From JAGTVG01 sp963699805 (GTDB lineage: Bacteria; Bacteroidota; Bacteroidia; Cytophagales; Cyclobacteriaceae): a stretch of DNA of 64,000 nt. The stretch covers positions 62,001 to 126,000 of the forward strand of contig CAVOVH010000003.1 of NCBI GenBank assembly GCA_963699805.1, in the 5' to 3' direction. The notes beneath the pieces are model-generated. The model was not told where the DNA came from. It saw nothing but the letters and a program-made list of their open reading frames with translations, and did not search any database. The first letter of the stretch is position 1; every line of letters begins with the position of its first letter. This document shows, piece by piece, positions 27,736 to 37,582 of the stretch. The translations under genes were made by a program, and so were the position numbers.

Positions 27736-27784
27736 GTCGATGGGTATATTATATATAACTTGGTATCAGATGTAATCCCATTAA

Positions 27785-27798
27785 TTGTTAATTAACAA
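27785..27798. repeat. 14-bp perfect palindrome between permease genes
   Basis: TTGTTAATTAACAA reads the same on both strands and sits 50 nt upstream of the first permease gene. It could be an operator, but AT-rich palindromes of this size can arise by chance. Confidence 0.35.
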
Positions 27799-27954
27799 CA
27801 GAATTTTGAACTCAATATATTTATAGATAATTAATCATGAATTGATTGACACCAAAATGATCATTATAATCCAATCATATATGAAATTGACCTTCTTCAT
27901 AATATAACAATAATATCTGCTGAACAACTCCACAAATTATTTCATTGATCAATT

Positions 27955-30333
27955 TCATTCGTATCTGAGTGCCTTGGCAGGATTCTGAATGGAAGCCCTC
28001 AGGGACCGGTATCCTACTGATAAAAGAATCACAACAAAACTTATTGCGCCGGCAATCAGAAATTCCAGGAATCCTAATGAAATTTTATAGGCAAATCCTT
28101 CCAACCATTTATTTATGAGCAGGTAGGTGACCGGAATGGACAGTATAAAGGCGAACAGTATCAAATTGGTGAACTTACCCATCAACAGCTGAAATATGCT
28201 GATATCAGATGATCCCATTGCTTTCCGGATCCCGATCTCCTTGGTCCTCATCTGCGTCTCGTAGGTAGACAACCCGAATAAACCGAGGCTTGCAATAACA
28301 ATGGCGAGCAAGGAAAAGCCGGAAAACATCTGAGCCGTTCTTTTTTCATTCTTATATAAATGATCAAAGGAAGCATCGATAAACTGATAATCAAAAATGA
28401 CATTTGGGTTATTTTTTTTCCATTCTGCTTCAATATATTTCATGGTGGATTTAACATCTCCGTTACCCAGTCTAAGGATGATATTATTCCGGTATGCACT
28501 TTTTAAATTCAAGATAAGAGGTTCCACTTCATCTCGCAATGAAGCAAAGTGGAAATCCTCAATAACGCCAATGCAACGCCCTTCCTTTTCACTAATGATT
28601 ACCTTTTTCCCCACTGCATTCTCTTCGCTCCATCCCAAAATTCGAATAGCCGTTTGGTTTAGGATGTAATCCATTTCTTCTGCATCCTCGCTTTCCTCGC
28701 GGAAGTTTCTACCGGCAACCAGATTCAATCCAAAAGCATCGATGATATCTTCATCCACACGCCATTCCCAAGCCAGAATATTCTGGTCCGCTTCCATACC
28801 CTCTCCCCAGAGCCACTGGCCTCCTGAATTTCGGGTGGGATAAGCCGATGAAAAAGAAACATACTGAATATTGTTGTGTTGAAGATAATTTTTTTTCAAT
28901 GTGCTTAAAATATTTTGATCGGGGATCCGGTTCATGGTGATCGCGAGGGTATGTTCCTTGTCAAATCCCAGATCAGTTTCATTCATGAATCTGATCTGTT
29001 TATGTACCACAATGGTTCCGATAATTAGACAAGTGGAAATGATGAACTGAAAGATCACGAGTGATTTCCTGGCCATTGTTCCAGTTTTTGATTTTTTATA
29101 ACTGCCTTTTAAAACAAGCGATGGATTAAATGAAGTGATGATAATCGCGGGATAGATCCCTGCCAGTATACTCAATAACAACCATCCGGCGAATAAATAG
29201 CTTATCCATTTTAAATCAAAAAGATAAGCAAAAGACACAGAGGTCTCAATGAGTTGATTAAAATAGGGATTGATCAGGATTATGATGATTATAGCCAGGA
29301 TAAATGAAATCAATGTGATAAACAACGATTCCAGTAGAAATTGAAAAATCAATTGTGATCTGTAACTGCCCATCATCTTTCTGAGTCCTACTTCCCGTGC
29401 TCTTTCCAGCGATCTGGAAGTGGTGAGATTGATATAATTCACGCTCGCTATAATCAAGATAAAAATGGCAATGATGATGGAAGCGTAGACCTGTTTGACA
29501 TCCCCCCTGGGAAGAACTTGAAAATCAGCCTCTGATTTCAGATGGATATCTCTGATTGGTATGGTGGTAAAGGCAGCCTCCATTTGCTTCATCCAATCAG
29601 GAGCCTCTTCCTCCACAATCTGTTTTATTTTGTTATTTACATCTCCAATTTGAGCGTTATTCTCCAATAATAGATAGGTATAATAATTTGCACGGTCCCA
29701 TGTCAGTTCATCACCTATCGGTCCCGAAAGAGCACTTGCAATTACATTGGGCCTGAAATGTGAGTTTTCAGGGTGATCCCTGAAGATGGCCCGGATAACG
29801 AAATTTTTATCATATGGATCTTTATATGTTTTCCCTATTGCATTGGCAGTACCAAACATCCTTATGGATGTTTTTTCAGAAATCATCACATCTTCCGGGC
29901 GAGTAAGTAATCCATGCCGATCTCCATATATGATCTCAAAATTGAAAAAGTCCAACACCGTGGAATCGGCAGCATAAAAATAGGGTTCTTTAAAGTGTTC
30001 ATCTTCAACTATCAAAACGGCTGTGGAATTGATTGGGCTAAGCATCCGTACATATGACTTTACTTCAGGAATGATTTCTTTTAAACGAGGCCCCAAAATA
30101 TTGGGGCTAATGGCAAAAACCTTGTCCTCCCCATCAACAGTTAAATGAAGTTCCAATTGATAAATATTGTCGATACCTGTATGGTAGTTTTCATAATTCA
30201 ATTCCTGGTATACATAGGAAAAGATTAGAGCGGCAATCGCAATCCCTAATGAAAATCCAAATAAATTGATCCCTGAAGTGACAGGATTTTTTTTCAGATT
30301 CCTGAACATTAATTTAAAAAAGCTATAGATCAT
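27955..30333 (-). CDS. FtsX/MacB-type ABC transporter permease (copy 2 of 3)
   Basis: 792 residues from the ATG at 30331-30333; a TTG 16 codons upstream is possible but gives an unusual N terminus before the first membrane helix. Same double periplasmic/FtsX layout as the neighbours, with coupling helices SLERAREVGLRKMMGS and MRTKEIGIRKAMGSSD. It is most like copy 1, including equal length and many shared segments (NYYTYLLL, NSGGQ, NLVAGRNF), so the two probably arose by local duplication. No ATPase or regulator gene is adjacent. A 9-bp inverted repeat lies just upstream. Confidence 0.88.
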   Translation of the reverse strand: MIYSFFKLMFRNLKKNPVTSGINLFGFSLGIAIAALIFSYVYQELNYENYHTGIDNIYQLELHLTVDGEDKVFAISPNILGPRLKEIIPEVKSYVRMLSPINSTAVLIVEDEHFKEPYFYAADSTVLDFFNFEIIYGDRHGLLTRPEDVMISEKTSIRMFGTANAIGKTYKDPYDKNFVIRAIFRDHPENSHFRPNVIASALSGPIGDELTWDRANYYTYLLLENNAQIGDVNNKIKQIVEEEAPDWMKQMEAAFTTIPIRDIHLKSEADFQVLPRGDVKQVYASIIIAIFILIIASVNYINLTTSRSLERAREVGLRKMMGSYRSQLIFQFLLESLFITLISFILAIIIIILINPYFNQLIETSVSFAYLFDLKWISYLFAGWLLLSILAGIYPAIIITSFNPSLVLKGSYKKSKTGTMARKSLVIFQFIISTCLIIGTIVVHKQIRFMNETDLGFDKEHTLAITMNRIPDQNILSTLKKNYLQHNNIQYVSFSSAYPTRNSGGQWLWGEGMEADQNILAWEWRVDEDIIDAFGLNLVAGRNFREESEDAEEMDYILNQTAIRILGWSEENAVGKKVIISEKEGRCIGVIEDFHFASLRDEVEPLILNLKSAYRNNIILRLGNGDVKSTMKYIEAEWKKNNPNVIFDYQFIDASFDHLYKNEKRTAQMFSGFSLLAIVIASLGLFGLSTYETQMRTKEIGIRKAMGSSDISIFQLLMGKFTNLILFAFILSIPVTYLLINKWLEGFAYKISLGFLEFLIAGAISFVVILLSVGYRSLRASIQNPAKALRYE

Positions 30334-30383
30334 AATTTTCGGTTTATTAATAGGATGCAGTAAATATTGAGAACGTTTCAAAG

Positions 30384-30417
30384 TGAATAGGACAATCTTC
30401 CAGAATTATCCTATTCA
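30384..30417. repeat. 9-bp inverted repeat upstream of permease copy 2
   Basis: Perfect arms TGAATAGGA/TCCTATTCA separated by 16 nt, in the 144-nt gap between permease copies 3 and 2. There is no U-run, so it is more likely an operator or mRNA structure than a terminator. Confidence 0.4.
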
Positions 30418-30477
30418 TCCTTATGTCTTGGCTCTTTTCTACATTTCATCTTTTCCCCGGTGAGATCCTCCATCATA

Positions 30478-32868
30478 TTATTCATATCGAAGGGTTTCCA
30501 CCGGATTGGTCATGGCCGCTTTGATGGCCTGATAGATAATACTGATGGCAGCAATGATCACTACACAAACCAGGGAAAAAAACAGGATGCCAAACCCGAT
30601 CTGGACATGGTAGGCAAATCCTTCCAGCCAGCGATTCATAAAATAATAACCCAGCGGCACCGCCAGGGTAAATGCGACAAGGATGAGTCTCAGGTTTTCC
30701 AGTACAAACATGAAGATCAGGGCGGTTACGCTGGAACCCAGTACTTTCCGGATCCCGACTTCCTTGGTCCTTCTTAAGGCTGAAAAAGAAGACAACCCGA
30801 ATAATCCGGAGAAGGCAATCAAAATGGCAATGATGGTGAAAGCCAGCATCATATTACCTGCTTTTGCCTCCATCTGGTACAACTGATTATATGCCTGTGA
30901 TAAAAACTGGTAATCAAAGGGAAGATCTGGCAAAATCCGGTTCCAGGTCGATTTCATATAGGATAGTGTGCGTTCCAAGTCCTGGGTATTCACCTTGAAT
31001 AGCAGGAATTGATAAGCCATGGGATTCTGACAGATGACCAGGGGACCGATGTCGGTATGTAGGGATGCATAATTGAAATCATTGACTACCCCTACCACAG
31101 GCCCAAGGGTCACCCCTCCATGTTTTACCCGGATATCCCGACTTAGCATTTCCTCTCCCAGCATTTTCATACCCTGTTCGTTCACGATATATTCGGTATT
31201 GTTTTCGGAATATTCATGATTAAATCCATGACCCTGGACCAATTCAAGGCCAAGGGTCTTGAAAACGTCCTGATCTGCTTCGAGTGTAAAAAACATCGGA
31301 TCTTCCACAGAAAAGCCCATATTGAAACTGATCCCTTCCGTAAAAGTGATGTTTACTGGTATCTGGGAAACCGCTGATCCCGACAATATTTGTGAATACT
31401 TCAGAAACTCAGATTTGATCACCTGCTGGTTTTTCTTTACTTCCCCGGTATTCATGGGAACCACAATGATCTGATCTTTATGGATTCCCAGATTTTTGTT
31501 TCTCATATATTCCATCTGACGGTAAATCACCAGGGATCCGATGATTAACACGACCGAGATCACAAATTGAAAAATGACCAGTGATTTACGCAATACGGTC
31601 CCTCCTTTCGATTTACTGAATTTCCCTTTCAGTACCTGATCCGGTTTGAATCCGGAAAGAATCCAGGCAGGATAGAATCCGGCCAATAGAGCCAGCGTGA
31701 CCAGAATAGAGACAATCAGGATCAGGTTCATTCCTGAAAAGAAATAAGTGAATTTAAAGGGAATGCCGACCAGGCCATTAAAAAATGGCCGGACCAATTC
31801 CATGAGCCCAACGGCCAATATAAAAGCTATCAGAACGGTTAGGAAGGATTCCCCCAAAAATTGCCATATCAAAAGTTTCCTTTCCGCACCGAACACTTTC
31901 CGTAAACCTACTTCTCTGGCCCTTTCAACCGATCTGGCAGTTTCAAGGTTTATATAATTGATCCCCGCCACCAGCAGGATAAAAATAGCAATGGTCAGAA
32001 AGATCATTATATACTGATAATTATTGTTTGATTCCAATTCATCAGTATAATGCGAGTGGAGGTGAATCTTATCAATGGGTTGAAGAAAAACTTCCATTAA
32101 AAAATTTTCATTGATGTATTTCCCCATCATTTCGTGATTGATCAGGAAAGTATTGATCTTTTCCTTCAATACCTCCGGATCACTACCCGGTCTGAGTTTG
32201 AAATAGGTGGCAAAAACACTCCCATTCCAACTTGATTGTGGTTCCCAATATTGATTCCTCATGGATAACAATACATCGAAATGAAAATGACAATTGCTGG
32301 GAATGTCTTCCATTACGGCAATAATGACAAATTCTTCCTGGTCATTCAGTTTGATAATTTCACCCACTACATCAGTCCTGCCAAAATAACGGAGGGCAAC
32401 TGACCAGGGAATAACGGCCTCATCCTTGCCTGCCAGGGGATTTTGAGTTGATTTATGGATCAGATTAAATGAAAAAACGTCAAAAAAGGTGGAATCACCA
32501 TAATAGACTTTCTGCTCAGGGAACAGGTCAGCACCGATTCGGATCAGATCAGTACTACCATAAAAGGCACGATTCATCAAGCGGGTGCTGCTTTCAATTT
32601 CTGGCATCAGGGTAGGGACTTCACGGTGAAAATTCGGATAGATGGCCGCACTGTAGGTATCCTCATTCCTATCCTGCTCATGGGTGATTAACCGGTAAAT
32701 ATGACCATAATCCGCAAAAAAACGGTCATACCCCAATTCAAAATTGACAAATGAAACGATCATGATCACACTGGTCAAGCCGATCGCCAGTCCCATTATG
32801 TTGATCAATGCATGAAGCTTGTCGCGAAAAAGGTTGCGCAGGGCGACCATTAAATAATTTCTGATCAT
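30478..32868 (-). CDS. FtsX/MacB-type ABC transporter permease (copy 3 of 3)
   Basis: 796 residues with the same architecture: first helix about 20-42, periplasmic domain, first FtsX block with SVERAREVGLRKVFGA, second periplasmic domain, second FtsX block with RRTKEVGIRKVLGSS. More diverged from copies 1 and 2 than these are from each other, particularly in the periplasmic domains, suggesting a different ligand. ATG start at 32866-32868. It is the first gene of the minus-strand run. A 252-nt divergent promoter region separates it from the BatA-like gene. Confidence 0.88.
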   Translation of the reverse strand: MIRNYLMVALRNLFRDKLHALINIMGLAIGLTSVIMIVSFVNFELGYDRFFADYGHIYRLITHEQDRNEDTYSAAIYPNFHREVPTLMPEIESSTRLMNRAFYGSTDLIRIGADLFPEQKVYYGDSTFFDVFSFNLIHKSTQNPLAGKDEAVIPWSVALRYFGRTDVVGEIIKLNDQEEFVIIAVMEDIPSNCHFHFDVLLSMRNQYWEPQSSWNGSVFATYFKLRPGSDPEVLKEKINTFLINHEMMGKYINENFLMEVFLQPIDKIHLHSHYTDELESNNNYQYIMIFLTIAIFILLVAGINYINLETARSVERAREVGLRKVFGAERKLLIWQFLGESFLTVLIAFILAVGLMELVRPFFNGLVGIPFKFTYFFSGMNLILIVSILVTLALLAGFYPAWILSGFKPDQVLKGKFSKSKGGTVLRKSLVIFQFVISVVLIIGSLVIYRQMEYMRNKNLGIHKDQIIVVPMNTGEVKKNQQVIKSEFLKYSQILSGSAVSQIPVNITFTEGISFNMGFSVEDPMFFTLEADQDVFKTLGLELVQGHGFNHEYSENNTEYIVNEQGMKMLGEEMLSRDIRVKHGGVTLGPVVGVVNDFNYASLHTDIGPLVICQNPMAYQFLLFKVNTQDLERTLSYMKSTWNRILPDLPFDYQFLSQAYNQLYQMEAKAGNMMLAFTIIAILIAFSGLFGLSSFSALRRTKEVGIRKVLGSSVTALIFMFVLENLRLILVAFTLAVPLGYYFMNRWLEGFAYHVQIGFGILFFSLVCVVIIAAISIIYQAIKAAMTNPVETLRYE

Positions 32869-33120
32869 GGCTTAATATTAAAAAAATTTAACTTTCAAAG
32901 TCCGAAAATTATGCCAAAGGATTAAAATTGAATGAATACCCATAAAATGCATTTTTTCGTTTTCATATCTGTTCATTTTCGATCGTTATTTGTCCGGCTG
33001 CGGGCATTCCCTATCATCCGGAAAAGACCTGGCCATTGGGTATAGATCGACGTAATCTTTAGCAGAACTTTATATCATTTTCGGACCTTGAAATGATTTC
33101 TTTTCGTAGTTTTACACTGC

Positions 33121-35124
33121 ATGAGCTTTGTTTATCCACAGTTTCTTTTCGGATTTCTGGCGCTGGGAATTCCCATCATCATCCATTTATTTAATTTTCG
33201 CCGCGCTAAAAAAATATACTTCTCCAACAATGTTTTTCTGCAACAGGTAAAAAAAGCCAGCAGCACCAAACTCAAGATCAAACATTACTTGATTCTGCTT
33301 TCCAGGTTATTGTTCATTGCCTTCCTGGTACTGACTTTCGCCCAACCATTTATCCCTGCAAAGGAAAAAAACATCAATACCAACCAGGTGGTCATTTATC
33401 TCGACAATTCGTACAGCATGTCGAATTATGTGGATGAGAATCTGACGGGTTTTGAAGCCGCCATTTCATACATTCATTCTATCATGGTATTGTATCCAGG
33501 GAACACCAGTATCCTTTTGATCACCAATGACTTTGCTCCTTATTCCAATGTGCCCAAATCAAAAAATGAACTCAATGAATTGATCACCGAACTCTCTCTG
33601 ACTGGGATATCAAGATCCATTGAGGCGATCAATAACCGGATCAGACAAACATCACTTATCTCCAGCCAGGCTGATATTTACTGGATATCGGATTTTCAAC
33701 GGTCCACTTCCGGTTCACTGGAATCCCTTAAAAATGATTCAACCGGGAACCTGTTCCTGATCCCCTTGTATTTCAATAGTACCTCAAATGTTTATGTGGA
33801 CTCACTCTACCTGACCAGCCCTTTTTTAGTCTCCGGCGAGAAAAATGAGCTCAGATTGATACTTAAAAACGATGGAGACCAGGATATCACAGACCTGCTC
33901 ATCCGCTTTTTTATCAACGATGTCCAATCTGCCAATGGTTCAGTCGACATCGAACCTTACAGCGATGGTTCTATCTCTTTTGACATCGGATTCCAGCTCG
34001 ATCCTTACAACCGGGGAAGAATCAACTTCGAAGATTTCCCGGTCACTTTCGATAATGATTTTTATTTTACCTTAAACCTGGCCGACCGCATTGATGTGGT
34101 GGAACTGAAGGAAGAAGAAAGTGTCACTGCCATTCAGCAAGTATTCGGCAATCAGACCCTGTTCAATTTCAGATCCTACCAGATTGGGAATATTGATTAT
34201 AACGACCTACAGAATGCCAACCTGATCATCCTGAATGGAATCCGATCCCTTGAATCCTCCGTCAGTGGAGTGCTTGTACAGTTTCTTCAGAGAAAGGGAG
34301 ATATTTTAATTATCCCGGAAGAAGATATGGATGTAAGTTCCTACCAGATGCTGGCCGGATCGATCAGTAACATCCATGATTCAGTCAGGTCCAGGGCAGG
34401 ACTCAGTTCTGTTGATCTTGACAATCCCTTCTTTGCCGATATATTTGAAGGACGGACGGAAAGATTTGATATGCCCTCAGCCATACCCGTAATACGAATA
34501 ATTTCAACCAATATGGATCTGATCCGTTTCAACGATGGCACCAATTTTCTCTCCTTCCGGGAAAACATGAATCGGCTTTACCTGATGGCCTCCCCTCTCA
34601 AGTTGGAATATACGGATTTTACGACACACGCCCTGTTTGTACCGGTCATGTACCGGATGGCCATGCTTAGCAAGAAAGAATTTAAAAATCTGTATTACAG
34701 CATTTCCGATCCTGTCATTTCTTTAAAGATAGATTCGCTTGATCCGGAAGAATTGATCAGGTTAAAAAGGGAAGATGTGGAGATCATTCCAGGTCAGCGT
34801 ATCACGGGAAATGAGGTATTCCTGGAACTGCCCAAACATGAGCTTAAACCTGGAATTTATGAATTGACCCATGGCCAGAATAGTTACGGATACGTCGCCT
34901 TCAATCAGGATGAATCCGAATCCCGGCTCGCCCAGTATTCTCCCGAAGAATTAAAACAACTTACTGATGAAAATTCTTTCATTACTCTTTTTAATACGGA
35001 AGGAATTAATAATTTTGATAAAGAGATAAAGACCAGATACATGGGGTTGAATTTATGGCGGTATACCCTGATATTGGCACTCATTTTTTTACTCGCAGAA
35101 ATATTGATTATCAGATTTTTATAG
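33121..35124 (+). CDS. BatA-domain / von Willebrand A-like membrane protein
   Basis: 667 residues. The N terminus is a BatA (aerotolerance regulator N-terminal) domain: two membrane helices (about 5-25 and 57-76) around HLFNFRRAKKIYFSNNVFL. Next comes a von Willebrand A-like region with a MIDAS-type DNSYSMS motif near 95. After a long beta-rich periplasmic part there is a last membrane helix at the C terminus (about 647-665). Proteins like this are common in Bacteroidota and have no firm function. It starts an operon-like run with the dihydroorotase homologue (1 nt apart) and the DUF4199 genes. Confidence 0.85.
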   Translation: MSFVYPQFLFGFLALGIPIIIHLFNFRRAKKIYFSNNVFLQQVKKASSTKLKIKHYLILLSRLLFIAFLVLTFAQPFIPAKEKNINTNQVVIYLDNSYSMSNYVDENLTGFEAAISYIHSIMVLYPGNTSILLITNDFAPYSNVPKSKNELNELITELSLTGISRSIEAINNRIRQTSLISSQADIYWISDFQRSTSGSLESLKNDSTGNLFLIPLYFNSTSNVYVDSLYLTSPFLVSGEKNELRLILKNDGDQDITDLLIRFFINDVQSANGSVDIEPYSDGSISFDIGFQLDPYNRGRINFEDFPVTFDNDFYFTLNLADRIDVVELKEEESVTAIQQVFGNQTLFNFRSYQIGNIDYNDLQNANLIILNGIRSLESSVSGVLVQFLQRKGDILIIPEEDMDVSSYQMLAGSISNIHDSVRSRAGLSSVDLDNPFFADIFEGRTERFDMPSAIPVIRIISTNMDLIRFNDGTNFLSFRENMNRLYLMASPLKLEYTDFTTHALFVPVMYRMAMLSKKEFKNLYYSISDPVISLKIDSLDPEELIRLKREDVEIIPGQRITGNEVFLELPKHELKPGIYELTHGQNSYGYVAFNQDESESRLAQYSPEELKQLTDENSFITLFNTEGINNFDKEIKTRYMGLNLWRYTLILALIFLLAEILIIRFL

Positions 35125-35125
35125 A

Positions 35126-36397
35126 ATGAAAATATTAATTAAAAATGCCCTGATACTTCATCCAGGCTCGCCTTATCATCAGAAGAAAAAAGACATTCTG
35201 ATCAACAACGGAAAAATTGCCAGGATTGATCAAAATCTCAGTGAAGAAGGCACGCTGATCACCGGAAAAAATCTAATGGTTTCCACTGGATGGTTTGATA
35301 TGAGATCCAATTTTAATGATCCCGGCAATGAGCATAAAGAGGACATCATCAGCGGTGGTGAATCTGCCGCGGCTGGAGGATTTACCGGGGTAGCCATTCT
35401 CCCCAATACCAGGCCAACCATCCAATCTAAAAATGAGATCAGTTATGTGCTGTCGAAGGCTGAAAAATGCCTGCCAGATATATTCCCCTACGGATCAGTA
35501 ACCCTGGACAACAAGGGTGAGGAAATAACGGAGATGATCGATCAGTTTACGGCAGGAGCCATTGCCTTTACAGACGGAGAACATACGCTTTGGAATACGG
35601 ATATCCTGCTGAAAGCCCTTCTGTACGTGAAGAAATTTGACGGGTTGATCATCAATAAACCGGAGGATAAATGGTTGAATTTTCTGGGCAATATGCATGA
35701 AGGGACGGTAAGTACTTCACTGGGTCTGAAAGGCATGCCATCGATCGTTGAGGATATTGCCATCGAAAGGGATCTCAGGATCCTAGAATATGCCGGTGGG
35801 AGGCTTCATTTTTCAAATATATCAACCGCCAGTGCTGTCAGGCTGATCAGAAATGCCAAAAAAGCAAATCTGGATGTTACCTGTGACATCGCCGCTCATC
35901 AGATCGCCTTTGAAGATCAGTCATTGATCGACTTTGACACCAATTATAAAGTGAATCCTCCCTTCCGGGAAAAATCAGACATCAAAGCGTTGATCAGGGG
36001 ATTGGAAGATGGGACCATTGACATCATCGTATCGAGCCATACCCCCCAGGATACGGAAAGTAAGAAACTGGAATTTGATCTGGCCGAATTCGGGATCCTT
36101 GGGTTGCAGACCCTCTATCCAATTATGGTCGATCAATTAGGGGCTGAGGGATGGAAAATATTCCTGGACAAAATTACCGTGAACCCGAGAAAACGGCTGG
36201 GCCTCGAAATTCCTGAATTGAAGGAAGGAGTCCCTGCCAACCTGACAGTTTTTGATCCAACCGTAACCTGGATGTATAATGCCAGAACGAACAAATCCAA
36301 ATCTGCCAACTCCCCATTCTGGAATAAAAAGCTACAGGGAATGGTAATCGCCACCATCAATAAAAATAAATCATATATTGCCAGTCAGAACGGTTAA
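35126..36397 (+). CDS. Dihydroorotase-like protein lacking metal ligands, probably non-catalytic
   Basis: A 423-residue amidohydrolase-fold protein clearly derived from dihydroorotase: DMRSNFNDPGNEHKEDI, FTDGEHTLW, GRLHFSNISTASAV, TCDIAAHQIAFED and SSHTPQ line up with the DHOase landmarks. Yet the two first-motif histidines are R60 and N62, the substrate arginine is N64, later histidine ligands are K178 and N231, and the catalytic aspartate is S304. It is therefore unlikely to bind the metals or hydrolyse dihydroorotate. Non-catalytic DHOases are known as structural partners of aspartate carbamoyltransferase (Pseudomonas PyrC'), one possible role. It sits between BatA-like and DUF4199 membrane proteins rather than pyr genes. 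Confidence 0.85.
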   Translation: MKILIKNALILHPGSPYHQKKKDILINNGKIARIDQNLSEEGTLITGKNLMVSTGWFDMRSNFNDPGNEHKEDIISGGESAAAGGFTGVAILPNTRPTIQSKNEISYVLSKAEKCLPDIFPYGSVTLDNKGEEITEMIDQFTAGAIAFTDGEHTLWNTDILLKALLYVKKFDGLIINKPEDKWLNFLGNMHEGTVSTSLGLKGMPSIVEDIAIERDLRILEYAGGRLHFSNISTASAVRLIRNAKKANLDVTCDIAAHQIAFEDQSLIDFDTNYKVNPPFREKSDIKALIRGLEDGTIDIIVSSHTPQDTESKKLEFDLAEFGILGLQTLYPIMVDQLGAEGWKIFLDKITVNPRKRLGLEIPELKEGVPANLTVFDPTVTWMYNARTNKSKSANSPFWNKKLQGMVIATINKNKSYIASQNG

Positions 36398-36929
36398 TAT
36401 AAAAATAAGGAATCCTATTTTTACCGTGCCCATCAGGTACGGCATACTGGCTGCAGTCATATCGATGATCCTGTTTCTGATCCTCTATTATTCTGGCAAA
36501 AATCCACTTTTAATTCCTCCTTTCCTCGATTTCAGGATCATCCTTTATCCCATCATTCTTGTTTTTGCGATCCGGGATTTTAAGGAAAATAAAAACGGGG
36601 GAGTTCTCCATTTCTGGCAGGGAATGAGCGTAGGACTTCTGTCAATCTTGATCTCATCCTTCCTGATGGCAATCTTCATTTTCATTTTTGGAATTTTTTT
36701 TGAGCCAGAATTCGTACCTGAATACATACGCCTGATGACTGAACAGATCAATAATTTAAATGAAACCGTCATCGAATCGGTGGGGAAAGAGGCCATAGGA
36801 AAGTCGTTGGAGCTCGTGTTGACCACAACTATTTTTGATCTATCCATTGATTATTTTATAAAAAGCTTGCCTTATGGGGTATTTTTAACTATTATCATCT
36901 CGCTAATTCTCAGAAAAAAAACTTTTTAA
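36378..36929 (+). CDS. DUF4199 family membrane protein (first of pair)
   Basis: A 183-residue protein with four membrane helices (about 20-40, 48-62, 80-105, 157-178) and a charged loop before the last, the layout of DUF4199, a Bacteroidota family of unknown function. The start is unclear: a TTG at 36378 overlaps the previous gene by 20 nt, and a GTG at 36426 would shorten it by 16 residues. It is followed 2 nt later by a second DUF4199 gene, and the two are paralogues. Confidence 0.75.
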   Translation: MPVRTVNIKIRNPIFTVPIRYGILAAVISMILFLILYYSGKNPLLIPPFLDFRIILYPIILVFAIRDFKENKNGGVLHFWQGMSVGLLSILISSFLMAIFIFIFGIFFEPEFVPEYIRLMTEQINNLNETVIESVGKEAIGKSLELVLTTTIFDLSIDYFIKSLPYGVFLTIIISLILRKKTF

Positions 36930-36931
36930 CT

Positions 36932-37447
36932 ATGGAAGAAAAACTAACCGTCAAACAAGTGGGTATAAAATATGGAATATATCTGGCACTTGTTTCCATT
37001 ATTTACACCCTGATACTACAGATCTTAGGGCTCGCAGCCAAACAGGCTTTAGGTTATGTAGGCTTTATTTTTATCATCGTAGCGCTTATCCTGGCACATA
37101 AGGAATTTAAACGTTCCAACGAATTCATGAGCTTTGGACAGGGATTGGGAATCTCCATGATCATCATCACCATCAGTACCATACTGGGATCTATTTTCAG
37201 CTATATTTATATCAAATTCGTTGATAATTCAATGCTGGATGTGATTCGTGAACAGGCAATCGTACAGATGGAGGAACGGGGTATGTCCGATTCACAGATC
37301 GAGCAGGCCATGGAAATGCAAGCCAAATTTACCACACCCGAAATGATCCTGGTGATTGGTATTCTCGCAGGCATTTTTTTCGGCTTTGTCATCGCCCTGA
37401 TCGTAACGGCCATTACAAAAAAAACAAATCCGGAACTGGAATCATAA
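36932..37447 (+). CDS. DUF4199 family membrane protein (second of pair)
   Basis: 171 residues with four predicted membrane helices and the same loop placement as its upstream neighbour (LTVKQVGIKYGIYLALVS at the start, KEFKRSNEFMSFGQGLGIS after helix two). The loop carries an amphipathic, methionine- and glutamate-rich helix (QMEERGMSDSQIEQAMEMQ). Function unknown. It closes the run that began with the BatA-like gene. Confidence 0.82.
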   Translation: MEEKLTVKQVGIKYGIYLALVSIIYTLILQILGLAAKQALGYVGFIFIIVALILAHKEFKRSNEFMSFGQGLGISMIIITISTILGSIFSYIYIKFVDNSMLDVIREQAIVQMEERGMSDSQIEQAMEMQAKFTTPEMILVIGILAGIFFGFVIALIVTAITKKTNPELES

Positions 37448-37465
37448 CTGGACAGAAAACGCATC

Positions 37466-37502
37466 AAGCCAGCCCTACCTTAACAGTGCCCGGCTTTTTT
37501 TT
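37466..37502 (+). terminator. Probable terminator after DUF4199 pair
   Basis: A short AAGCC/GGCTT stem with a large loop (alternative AGCC pairings are possible), followed by an eight-T run. The stem is weak but the placement fits the end of the operon. Confidence 0.45.
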
Positions 37503-37554
37503 AACTCACAAAAAAATATCTACAGCGGCAATTTTGCCAAAAGCCGACGGATAG

Positions 37555-37582
37555 ATTATCGGATTTACGCAAATCTGATAAT
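37555..37582. repeat. 12-bp inverted repeat upstream of the glycosyltransferase pair
   Basis: Arms ATTATCGGATTT/AAATCTGATAAT (one G-T mismatch pair) around a 4-nt ACGC centre. No U-run follows, so it is not a terminator; it could be an operator or a REP-like element. Confidence 0.45.

Noticed and set aside
30334..30381. Upstream TTG start of permease copy 2
   Set aside because: Adds a polar leader before the first membrane helix; the ATG gives 792 residues, equal to copy 1.
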